Source: Armatimonadota bacterium (GTDB lineage Bacteria; Armatimonadota; Fimbriimonadia; Fimbriimonadales; Fimbriimonadaceae). From it: 64,000 nt of DNA. Below, in pieces: positions 35,115 to 43,211 of the stretch. The stretch spans positions 620,001 to 684,000 of the forward strand of contig JAFDWX010000001.1 in NCBI GenBank assembly GCA_018268255.1, in the 5' to 3' direction. Below the pieces are notes generated by a model that saw nothing but the letters and a program-made list of their open reading frames with translations, ran no database searches and was not told the origin of the DNA. A program made the translations under genes and the position numbers. Positions within the stretch are counted from its first letter, which is position 1, and each line of letters begins with the position of its first letter.

Positions 35115-37322
35115 GTGAAGTTGGTGAATTGGACAGTCGATTACGGTTCCGGCGCGAAGGAGATCACCGTGCCCCACGGATGGGGGCAAGACGTCGATAT
35201 CCGGTGGGAAGGCCCAGCCACGTATCGCGCTTCCTTCACCTGTCCCACGGACAACCCGGTGATGAGGTTCCACGGAGTCTCATACCTTGCTGCGGTGAAA
35301 ATCAATGGTGGGGAACCATTCACACACGAAGGGATTTGGGACGCCTTCGATGTACCTGTCAGAGCTAAGGCTGGGGCGCAGGTCGAAGTTGAGGTCCAAG
35401 TGATCAAGAACGGAGGTGTTACGTTCCCCGTCCGAGATGTACTGAGCGGATTCTATCCGTACGTTTTTAACACTTTCGGCGGCATTTTCCGTGACGTTGA
35501 AATCGTCGCCGGGGCGCCCGAGGCCGCGCCCTCGCTCCTCCTTCGTCGGAGTTCCGCCCACCCCGACGCCGATCCATATCGCTGGAAAGGAAACTATGTG
35601 CGGGGCGTGCTCACCTGGGGCTGGTATCCGGAATTCCCACATTGCAACCCGGACTTGGCGACCATACAAGGGGAACTGGATCAGGTCGAGTCCCTGGGAT
35701 TCAATTTGGTGAAGTTCTGCCTGTGGATGCCGCCCCACGCTTATCTGGAAGAGATGGCAAAGCGCGGATTGGCAGCGTGGCTGGAACTTCCGCTCTGGGA
35801 TCCGTCCGAGGACCCGATTCACCAAAAGAAAATGGCGGATGAGATCATCCGCATCGTTGAGCAGTACAAGAATCATCCCAACGTGCTGATGTGGACCATC
35901 GGCTGTGAACTGAGCACCTCGACCTCACCGGAATTCCGTCGTGACTTGGTGCAGAGAGTCGTGGATTTAACCGGCTGTCCGTGGGTGAAAGACAATTCCG
36001 GCGGAGCCGAGATGTACGGCGGAGATCCTCGCGAGTTCGGCACCTTTGACGACTTCCATCCCTACTGCGACACACACTACTTCCCAGTTGTTCTAGATTC
36101 CTTGCTTCCGGGTCCCCGAGAGTCGCTTCCGATCTTTCTGGGTGAAACGAACGACTATGATGTCCATCGGGATCTTGCCCGGATCAAAAATCTCGATCCA
36201 TATTGGGCGTCAGCGGACCCAAGCTTGAATGACCAGGGCGTTCGGTGGCAATTTGATCTGCCGGACCTCCTGGCTGGAGGCACGCCATTGGTCAATCAGC
36301 CTGAACGGAGTTCGAAGCTGGAAGTCGCGAGCCACCAAAAGTCCGTTTTCATCAGGAAGTACGTGAACCAAGCTTTCCGAGGCAGGGAGAAAATTCGAGG
36401 GTTTGTCATAACCGGTTGGAGAGACACTCCGATCGCGGGCTCGGGGATGCAGTTGGATAATGGCTCCCTCCGCTTTACTCCGGAGGAGTTGGCGGATTGG
36501 AACAAACCGGATTGCTTCTATCTCATTCCTCGGCGGAGACCTCCCTTTACGGACGGCGGCAATCGCCCGGGTTGGCAAGATCCGTTCACCCATTTCGAGG
36601 GACCCGTTGTTCTCAAAATCGGGATGCACAGCGAGTTTGGTTTGGGTGGAGAGGTGCAGTGGTCGTTGGGTGAACACTGCGGATATTTATCCGCTAACCT
36701 CCGTGCACTTGAGTCCAGGGAGTTGGGCCAAATCGTGGTCGAAGGACTTCGACCTGGACGGTACGAATTGTCGGTCGGCACCCAACGCTGGCCGATCACG
36801 GTCGTCCCGAAGCCAGAGTGGCCCTCGCGTGCGATGTGGCACCTTGAGGATCCGTATGACAAGGCTCGAATCAAGCTGGCGGATGGTCCCCTCGTGCTGA
36901 AGATCGGGGGAGACCCTCCGCCGTGCGATCAGAGCGGAATCTGGTTACCGATTGGGAGCCATCAAACTTCTCGAAAGCCGTTCTGGCGCGAATGCATCCA
37001 CGAATTCGCCGGCAACTCGCCGATAGCGGAACTTGAATTCCAGTGGGAACAGATGCTCGCGATCGGGAGCGAAGGTGTATTGACCCAACATCTCCAGCCC
37101 CATGATGCCGCTCAAGTCGAGACCTGGATGACTCGCATCGATACTCGCAACTACGCGGAAGACCCAGTTGTGGCGCGAGTTCAATGCGGTCCGGTCTCAC
37201 AGATTTGGTGTGCGCTGGATCTCTTTGGCGGCTCAGGCGTTCAGCCGTACGGGCTCAACCAGAACCCAGCCGGAGCAACGGTGCTCGGACGCCTCATGGA
37301 TTTCCTGGAATCTTGCCGGTAG
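35115..37322 (+). CDS. glycoside hydrolase family 2-like protein
   Basis: 735 residues from a GTG. N-terminal jelly-roll (ITVPHGWGQDVDIRWEGPATYRASF, VKINGGEPFTHEGIWDAFDV), then a TIM barrel with LVKFCLWMPPHAYLEEMAKRGLAAWLELPLWD, the putative acid/base Glu in LMWTIGCELS (usual GH2 motif is NE) and nucleophile Glu in IFLGETNDYD, and C-terminal beta domains. No signal peptide, so an intracellular beta-glycosidase is likely; specificity unknown. The Cys-Glu in place of Asn-Glu is unusual and should be checked. Confidence 0.75.
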   Translation: MKLVNWTVDYGSGAKEITVPHGWGQDVDIRWEGPATYRASFTCPTDNPVMRFHGVSYLAAVKINGGEPFTHEGIWDAFDVPVRAKAGAQVEVEVQVIKNGGVTFPVRDVLSGFYPYVFNTFGGIFRDVEIVAGAPEAAPSLLLRRSSAHPDADPYRWKGNYVRGVLTWGWYPEFPHCNPDLATIQGELDQVESLGFNLVKFCLWMPPHAYLEEMAKRGLAAWLELPLWDPSEDPIHQKKMADEIIRIVEQYKNHPNVLMWTIGCELSTSTSPEFRRDLVQRVVDLTGCPWVKDNSGGAEMYGGDPREFGTFDDFHPYCDTHYFPVVLDSLLPGPRESLPIFLGETNDYDVHRDLARIKNLDPYWASADPSLNDQGVRWQFDLPDLLAGGTPLVNQPERSSKLEVASHQKSVFIRKYVNQAFRGREKIRGFVITGWRDTPIAGSGMQLDNGSLRFTPEELADWNKPDCFYLIPRRRPPFTDGGNRPGWQDPFTHFEGPVVLKIGMHSEFGLGGEVQWSLGEHCGYLSANLRALESRELGQIVVEGLRPGRYELSVGTQRWPITVVPKPEWPSRAMWHLEDPYDKARIKLADGPLVLKIGGDPPPCDQSGIWLPIGSHQTSRKPFWRECIHEFAGNSPIAELEFQWEQMLAIGSEGVLTQHLQPHDAAQVETWMTRIDTRNYAEDPVVARVQCGPVSQIWCALDLFGGSGVQPYGLNQNPAGATVLGRLMDFLESCR

Positions 37323-37373
37323 GACGGCACTTTCCACAACAACTTGCGCCCAGCAGCCGTAGAGGGATGAAGA

Positions 37374-37985
37374 ATGGAAGCAACTGCACAATCGTCTGTT
37401 TCACAGGCAGCACATCGACGGGTTTCGATCCGTAAGTACACGGATCGGCCTATCCCTCGCGAAACGATCGACGCGATTCTGACCACCGCCAGCAAGGCCC
37501 CATCTCCTTGGAATGTGCAACCTTGGAGGGTGATCGTTGTTACCCAGCCCGAGACCAAGCAGAAACTCATGGAAGCCGCCTTCAATCAGGCACAAGTGGG
37601 TGCGGCGGCGGCGGTATTTGTGGTGTACAGCGACATGCGAGATGCTCTCGCCGATCCGATAGAGTTCATTCATCCTGGGATGGGCGATCGTCGAGACGCT
37701 ACCAGACTTCAGATCCAGCAGGTATTTGAGAACATGGGCGAAGAGCGAGCCGATCAGTGGGGATTTGCCGAATCGAACATCTTTCTTGGCTATCTTCTGC
37801 TCGCAATTGAGGAGCACAACCTCGGGTCCTCACCGATGCTCGGATTCGATGCGGCCAAAGTGAAGGAGCTCTTTGGATTGCCAGAGCACGTCACTCTGCC
37901 GGCGATCGTCGCAGTCGGCGAGAAGGCGGAAGAAGGGTTTCCCCAGTTCCGCCATGAGTTAAGCCGATTCGTAACCTATATCTAA
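37374..37985 (+). CDS. nitroreductase family protein
   Basis: 203 residues. FMN-binding N-terminus RVSIRKYTDRPIPRETIDAIL, KAPSPWNVQPWRVIVV, and GAAAAVFVVYSD; C-terminal MLGFDAAKVKELFGLPEHVTLPAIVAVGEK. NAD(P)H-dependent reduction of nitro or quinone compounds is likely. SD-like AGAGGGAT stands before the ATG. Shares CTAA stops with the GH31 gene. Confidence 0.9.
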   Translation: MEATAQSSVSQAAHRRVSIRKYTDRPIPRETIDAILTTASKAPSPWNVQPWRVIVVTQPETKQKLMEAAFNQAQVGAAAAVFVVYSDMRDALADPIEFIHPGMGDRRDATRLQIQQVFENMGEERADQWGFAESNIFLGYLLLAIEEHNLGSSPMLGFDAAKVKELFGLPEHVTLPAIVAVGEKAEEGFPQFRHELSRFVTYI

Positions 37986-40147
37986 TCGATTTGAATAACG
38001 GGTGTTCCGGCGTCCAGACGTCCGGTCACCCGTTTTGTCTCTCCTGCAGGGCCTCTCAAGTTGAATTCCGCCGACTCGGCCGGTTCAAACCACTCGACAG
38101 TAACGGTATCTCTCGGATCGTAGTTGCAGTCGGTGTCTTGTCCCATCGGAATGATTGAATTCGGACGCACCAGGAGCGGCAAGCTCAAAGGTCCATGGGT
38201 TTGCTTGACCCAGCGAGGTCCCTCCACCACGGAACGATCAATGAGGGAGGTCCACCTCCCCTCTGGAACATAGAAGGTGACCTCACCCGATTCGGTGAAT
38301 ACTGGCGCGACCAGCAGCGAATCGCCGAGCATGTACTGCCGATCCACGACGTCGCAAGTGGGGTCGTGTGGGAATTCGAGATGCATGGCACGCATCATCG
38401 GAAGTCCCTGCTCGTGAGCGTCGTTCGCGACCGCCCACAGGTAAGGCATCAGCCTGTTTTTGAGTTTTACAAAGAACCTCAGGACATCCACTGCCTCGTC
38501 ATCGTAAACCCACGGCACTCGGTACGACGCGCTCCCATGGAGACGACTGTGAGATGACAGGAGCCCAAATGCGACCCATCGCTTGTAGAGGTGGGCTGGA
38601 GGCAGACCCTCGAACCCACCGATATCGTGGCTCCAGAAGCCAAAGCCGCTCATTCCCAGCGAAAGCCCGCCTCGTAAACTCTCTGCCATGGCCTCAAAGG
38701 TGCTCCAGCAGTCTCCTCCCCAATGAACGGGGAATTTCTGCCCACCAACGGTGGCAGATCGAGCGAAAAGCACTGCCTCACCTTTGCCTCGCTTCTCTTC
38801 TAGGACCTCAAAAACGGCCTGGTTGTACAAGTAGGTGTAGAAGTTGTGCATCCGCTCCGGATCCGACCCATCGAAGTAGGCAACATCGGTCGGAATTCGC
38901 TCGCCAAAATCGGTTTTGAGTGCATCGACGCCTTGGTCGATGAGCGCTGCCAGCTTCGATTGGAACCACTTCTTTGCGTTCGGATTGGTGAAATCCACCA
39001 GGGCCATGCCTGGTTGCCACATATCCCACTGCCAAACATCCCCATTAGGCTTACGAAGCAAATAGCCGTGCTCCAATCCTTCTTGGAACAGAGCCGATGC
39101 CTGGGCAATGTAGGGGTTGATCCATACGCAGACCTTCAGTCCCTTTTGGTGCAGGCGGTTCAACATACTGGGCGGATCGGGGAACACGGCTGGGTCCCAT
39201 TCAAAATCGCACCAGTGCATCTCGCGCATCCAAAAGCAGTCGTAGTGGAAGACGCTCAGCGGGATGTCTCGGTCGGCCATGCCCTGGATGAATTCATTGA
39301 CCGTGGCTTCGTCGTAGCTCGTTGTGAACGATGTCGAAAGCCAAAGCCCGAACGACCACTGTGGAGGCAGAGCTGGCTTTCCTGTGAGGTCGGTGTATCG
39401 CATCAACACTTCTTTGGGACCAGGTCCAGCGATAACCATGTACTCCAGCGACTCGCCAGGAACACTGAATTGAACTAAGTTCGTCCTCTCTGAGCCGACC
39501 TCGAATGAGACCTTTCCGGAACTGTTCACCAGAACCCCATACCCTTGGTTGGTCATATAGAACGGAATGTTCTTATATGCCTGTTCGCTGTTGGTCCCTC
39601 CATCCTCGTTCCAGATATCCACGGTCTGACCGTTCTTGACAAACGCCGTGAATCGCTCACCCAAACCGTACACGCACTCGCCAACTCCAAGGCCCAATTT
39701 CGCCATGAGGTGCTTGCCGCCCGGCTCAAGTTCCATCATCGCCAACCCGCGACAGGGACTGGTGGTCAGGCTCCTGCCGTTGAACTCAAACTCAAGGGTC
39801 CAAGGGTTCTTTCGGACGATCGCTTTGAGGCCTCCGGACGAGATCTCAAGCCGATCTTCGAACTGAGAAACCTGGAAGTGCCCCTGTTCCTCGTATAGGT
39901 TAAAATGCGGGCCGGAATCCGAAACTCCTCGGAAATGCTCCGCCTTTACCGCGATCACATTTTCGCGGGGTGCGCGAAGGGTAACCGTCAGTGCGGGTCC
40001 CGCGAGAGTATCTCCCCGATGCCGAATAGCATGGCAGGGGACCAGAATTTCGACTCGATCAGGGAAGACCTGAATCCTGTTGGCTTCTGCAGCGTAATGT
40101 GGGGTCACTCCTTCGCGGTGGAGCCAGTTGCCGTCCGTGAACTTCAT
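37982..40147 (-). CDS. GH31 alpha-xylosidase, YicI-like
   Basis: 721 residues. The start MKFTDGNWL corresponds to MKISDGNWL of E. coli YicI. Motifs: catalytic nucleophile in [17 protein letters not shown], then [16 protein letters not shown]; acid/base Asp in [23 protein letters not shown]. These distinguish alpha-xylosidase from alpha-glucosidase. Removes xylose from xyloglucan oligosaccharides such as isoprimeverose, which fits the GH44 xyloglucanase elsewhere in the window. No signal peptide. Divergent from purE. Confidence 0.9.
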   Translation of the reverse strand: MKFTDGNWLHREGVTPHYAAEANRIQVFPDRVEILVPCHAIRHRGDTLAGPALTVTLRAPRENVIAVKAEHFRGVSDSGPHFNLYEEQGHFQVSQFEDRLEISSGGLKAIVRKNPWTLEFEFNGRSLTTSPCRGLAMMELEPGGKHLMAKLGLGVGECVYGLGERFTAFVKNGQTVDIWNEDGGTNSEQAYKNIPFYMTNQGYGVLVNSSGKVSFEVGSERTNLVQFSVPGESLEYMVIAGPGPKEVLMRYTDLTGKPALPPQWSFGLWLSTSFTTSYDEATVNEFIQGMADRDIPLSVFHYDCFWMREMHWCDFEWDPAVFPDPPSMLNRLHQKGLKVCVWINPYIAQASALFQEGLEHGYLLRKPNGDVWQWDMWQPGMALVDFTNPNAKKWFQSKLAALIDQGVDALKTDFGERIPTDVAYFDGSDPERMHNFYTYLYNQAVFEVLEEKRGKGEAVLFARSATVGGQKFPVHWGGDCWSTFEAMAESLRGGLSLGMSGFGFWSHDIGGFEGLPPAHLYKRWVAFGLLSSHSRLHGSASYRVPWVYDDEAVDVLRFFVKLKNRLMPYLWAVANDAHEQGLPMMRAMHLEFPHDPTCDVVDRQYMLGDSLLVAPVFTESGEVTFYVPEGRWTSLIDRSVVEGPRWVKQTHGPLSLPLLVRPNSIIPMGQDTDCNYDPRDTVTVEWFEPAESAEFNLRGPAGETKRVTGRLDAGTPVIQID

Positions 40148-40230
40148 ACCAATTCCCATTTTGCCAAACGTCACCTTTCCAGGTACGAGACAACAGCGTC
40201 TCTCTGTCAAATCGGGTATCCCGTGAGCGT

Positions 40231-40719
40231 ATGGAAAACGCCCTGGTAGGCATCATCATGGGGAGCAAGAGTGACTTGGAGACAATGAGGCCATCTGCTG
40301 AGATCCTTCAAGAGCTGGGTATCTCGTTTGAGATGGATATCGTCTCTGCCCATCGAACTCCATTAAAAATGGTCGACTACGCCCAGACCGCCCGATCGAG
40401 GGGCCTCAAGGTCATCATCGCCGGCGCTGGAGGTGCCGCACACCTTCCAGGGATGGTCGCCAGCCTCACGACGTTGCCAGTCATCGGTGTACCTGTTCAA
40501 TCTAAAGCCATGAGCGGGCTGGATTCCCTTTACTCCATTGTCCAAATGCCCGCCGGAATACCTGTGGCAACGGTGGCTATCGGCAGCGGCAAGAACGCAG
40601 GGCTCCTCGCTGCTGAGATTATCGGTGCGTTTGACCAGAATGTTGCCGAACGCCTTGAAGACTTCCGGCATCGCCAGACACATGCGGTCGAACAGGATTC
40701 TGAAACCATGAGGTCCTGA
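40231..40719 (+). CDS. purE: N5-carboxyaminoimidazole ribonucleotide mutase
   Basis: 162 residues. Class I Pur[53 protein letters not shown] and [15 protein letters not shown]. Converts N5-CAIR to CAIR. TATCCC lies eight bases before the ATG. No purK follows. Confidence 0.95.
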   Translation: MENALVGIIMGSKSDLETMRPSAEILQELGISFEMDIVSAHRTPLKMVDYAQTARSRGLKVIIAGAGGAAHLPGMVASLTTLPVIGVPVQSKAMSGLDSLYSIVQMPAGIPVATVAIGSGKNAGLLAAEIIGAFDQNVAERLEDFRHRQTHAVEQDSETMRS

Positions 40720-40814
40720 ACACTCGCATCGAAGTCCAGCAAGATACCTAGGTCTTTTTTTGAGCCCGGAACGATATCCTGTACCATATCCACGTGAGGT
40801 GGAGGTACGTCGTC

Positions 40815-42752
40815 GTGCATGTCACTAAGAGAGGAGCCGTTTTCGGAACAGCCGTGCTGGCATCTGCCGCACTGGGAGCTGCTCCGTTTTCGGCTGTCGT
40901 CGTGCCCAACGAATTCGAAAATCACACCACGGGGTACCTGGCAGAACCCATCCTCTTTCGAACCGCTGGAGGCGTTCGATCCCAGATCATCATCCGCCAA
41001 AGCGAGCTTTCCGGAGTAGCCATTGGTTCACGAATCAGAGGAATTCGTTTTCGTGCTGGCGATCCCATTCCAGGCACCATCCAATCCTCCAATTTCTATC
41101 CGTTCGGAAATGTGTATCACAACCAGTTAAGGGTCTGGCTGGGACAGACAGGAAAACTCGCGACCGCACTCGATCCAAAGTTCTCCTTGAACTATCCCAA
41201 GGATCGCACACAGGTTCGCGGCACGTTGACCCAATTCAATACCTTTGTCACCCAAGCCGGGACTCTTGACCTTTCGGACACGCTTGGCGAATTCGGCCCG
41301 GTCATTTGGTTTGATGCGCCCTACACCTACAAAGGCGGAAATCTCTACATCGAGCTTTCTCATACGGGCGCCGATGCAAGTGCCAGCGATCCTTTCCTAC
41401 CTTACGAGCCCGCACCCTACGATAAGGTTTATGGCGGGATATTCGCCTACAGCGCAACGGCCGGAACGGCTGTGAGTGCCTTTCGTGTGCCGGTGGTGCA
41501 GATCGTTGCTCAGCCTCGCGAGAATACGAAGGGACAGTGGGGCAAACAGCTTAAGGAATACGACCCTGCAACCACCCAATACAAGCAGGTCTCAATCTAT
41601 ACCGACTTTGGAGCGGGCTTGCGGGCTGATGGCTCGATCGGACTATTTGGGAGCACAGACAGCCAGACTTCCCAGGTCCCGACCGGACCGTTCTCGCGGA
41701 TTTCGGTGGGACATCGGTTTGGCGTGGCGCTTCGTCTGGACGGGTCCCTTGCGGCGTGGGGTCACTCTGAGTCCGGACAGACTCAAATCCCTAGCGGGCA
41801 GTTTGTCGCCGTGGAAACGGGTCCCGATTTTGGGCTTGCCCTTCGACCCAACCGCAAGGCCGTCTACTGGGGGCCGACCAAGAACGGAGTCCAGAACGTC
41901 CCCGATGTCAGATTCCGTCAAGTTGCTTGCGGCCAATCGTTTGCCATTGGTCTAAAGCTCGATGGAAGCCTCATCGCGTGGGGGATTCAGCCCAGCGGTT
42001 CAACCGTTTTCTCCTTGCCCAGTGGACCCTTTACGGCGGTTTACGCCCATGCAGATTACGCCGCCGCGATCCGTTCCGACGGCTCTGTGGTCTGCTGGGG
42101 CACCAAGCGGTTTAACCTCAATGAGCCACCAGCTGGCCTGATTGCCGAGGAGCTTGATCTTGGGCCAAACCACGTGGCCGCCAAGAATAAGCAGAAACAT
42201 GCTGTCGTGTGGGGGAGCACTTCCTCCGGCGAAGATGAGGTTCCCAAGGATCCCATCAGCGAAATCGAAGCTTTTGATAGCGGGTGTATGGCCGTCATGT
42301 CGGCGGAAGCGACCAGCGTTGATGGTGCCATCGAGTTTGATGGCTTTGCGGCAGACCCCAGCACAATCCCTGTTCACGTGAATTTCCGGAATGCAACAGA
42401 CGTCGGGGACGGGGATTTTAGCGTCAACAACACGGGCACGTTCTCATTGCTTTCGCCCGTTCCAGACGGCACCTATGACATTCAGTTCACGGCTCCAAAG
42501 TATTTGAGCCATACCGAACCGGGATCCAATGTGAACAATACGGGAACGTTCCTTAAGTTCACCATGTACGCCGGAGACGTGGATGGCGATAACGCTGTCA
42601 CCGTTTTCGATTACCTGGAAATGTCGAATTGCTTTGATACATCAAAGGGCGATGCCAAGTACAACGATATGTGTGATTTTGACGGAGACGAGTCGATCAC
42701 CATTTTCGATTATTTGATCCTGAGTCGAAACTTTGATAAGGTCGGAGACTAA
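40815..42752 (+). CDS. secreted RCC1-repeat protein with C-terminal dockerin-like pair
   Basis: 645 residues from the GTG at 40815, nine bases after GGAGG; a GTG at 40794 is also possible. Signal peptide (GAVFGTAVLASAALGAAPFSA). N-terminal beta domain to about 235, then RCC1-like blades of about 45 residues (GSLAAWGHSESGQTQIP, KAVYWGPTKNGVQNVP, SLIAWG, SVVCWGTKRF, HAVVWGSTSSGEDEVP). A short Ig-like part follows, then two EF-hand-type repeats GDVDGDNAVTVFDYLEMSNCF and FDGDESITIFDYLILSRNFD. The same tail is on the metalloprotease at 45.9-49.2 kb. Likely surface-bound; no ligand is known. Confidence 0.82.
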   Translation: MHVTKRGAVFGTAVLASAALGAAPFSAVVVPNEFENHTTGYLAEPILFRTAGGVRSQIIIRQSELSGVAIGSRIRGIRFRAGDPIPGTIQSSNFYPFGNVYHNQLRVWLGQTGKLATALDPKFSLNYPKDRTQVRGTLTQFNTFVTQAGTLDLSDTLGEFGPVIWFDAPYTYKGGNLYIELSHTGADASASDPFLPYEPAPYDKVYGGIFAYSATAGTAVSAFRVPVVQIVAQPRENTKGQWGKQLKEYDPATTQYKQVSIYTDFGAGLRADGSIGLFGSTDSQTSQVPTGPFSRISVGHRFGVALRLDGSLAAWGHSESGQTQIPSGQFVAVETGPDFGLALRPNRKAVYWGPTKNGVQNVPDVRFRQVACGQSFAIGLKLDGSLIAWGIQPSGSTVFSLPSGPFTAVYAHADYAAAIRSDGSVVCWGTKRFNLNEPPAGLIAEELDLGPNHVAAKNKQKHAVVWGSTSSGEDEVPKDPISEIEAFDSGCMAVMSAEATSVDGAIEFDGFAADPSTIPVHVNFRNATDVGDGDFSVNNTGTFSLLSPVPDGTYDIQFTAPKYLSHTEPGSNVNNTGTFLKFTMYAGDVDGDNAVTVFDYLEMSNCFDTSKGDAKYNDMCDFDGDESITIFDYLILSRNFDKVGD

Positions 42753-42758
42753 AGACCC

Positions 42759-42787
42759 TTGACTCCGACTTGGATCAGAGGTATCAT
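42759..42787 (+). promoter_or_regulatory. sigma70-type promoter of rpsO-pnp
   Basis: TTGACT, exactly 17 bases, then TATCAT. The best -35/-10 pair in the window. Confidence 0.75.
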
Positions 42788-42793
42788 GGCAAG

Positions 42794-42915
42794 CGCTGGA
42801 ATCGGCGTTGATTGCCGTTGTACGGAGCCCGTTAAGGCGGGTTGCTTAGAGCGGTTAGTCACACGATCCGGCAAAATTTACAAACTACCGGGTTTGACTT
42901 AAACAAAGACTAACG
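42794..42915 (+). promoter_or_regulatory. structured leader of rpsO
   Basis: About 120 transcribed bases before the ATG. Three helices can be drawn: 42813-42816 with 42824-42827, CCCG 42838-42841 with CGGG 42848-42851, and ATCCGG with CCGGGT around 42866-42893. S15 leaders are autoregulatory in several phyla and often contain such a multi-helix junction, so this is a candidate S15-binding leader. Confidence 0.5.
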
Positions 42916-43197
42916 ATGCCACTGGACAAGCAGATTAAATCAAAGGTAATCGAAGACTACCGCACCAAGGACGGAGACACGGGTAGCGCTGAAGTGCAAA
43001 TTGCACTCATGCAGGCTCGGATCGCCCAGATTACGGACCACCTTCGAACTCACAAAAAGGATTTCCACAGCACACGAGGATTGCTCCTTTTGGTCGGCAA
43101 GCGCCGACGCCTTGAGGGATATCTGCGACGAAAGGATATTACAGCCTATCGCGCCCTTATCCAAAAGCTCGGTATTCGAGAAGTCAAGCCTCGATAA
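42916..43197 (+). CDS. rpsO: 30S ribosomal protein S15
   Basis: 93 residues. TGSAEVQIALMQARIAQITDHLRTHKKDFHSTRGLLLLVGKRRRLEGYLRRKD is the S15 core; a primary 16S-binding protein. No strong ribosome site but a long leader upstream. Followed 14 bases later by pnp, the usual order. Confidence 0.98.
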   Translation: MPLDKQIKSKVIEDYRTKDGDTGSAEVQIALMQARIAQITDHLRTHKKDFHSTRGLLLLVGKRRRLEGYLRRKDITAYRALIQKLGIREVKPR

Positions 43198-43211
43198 TTT
43201 AGGAGGCAAAA

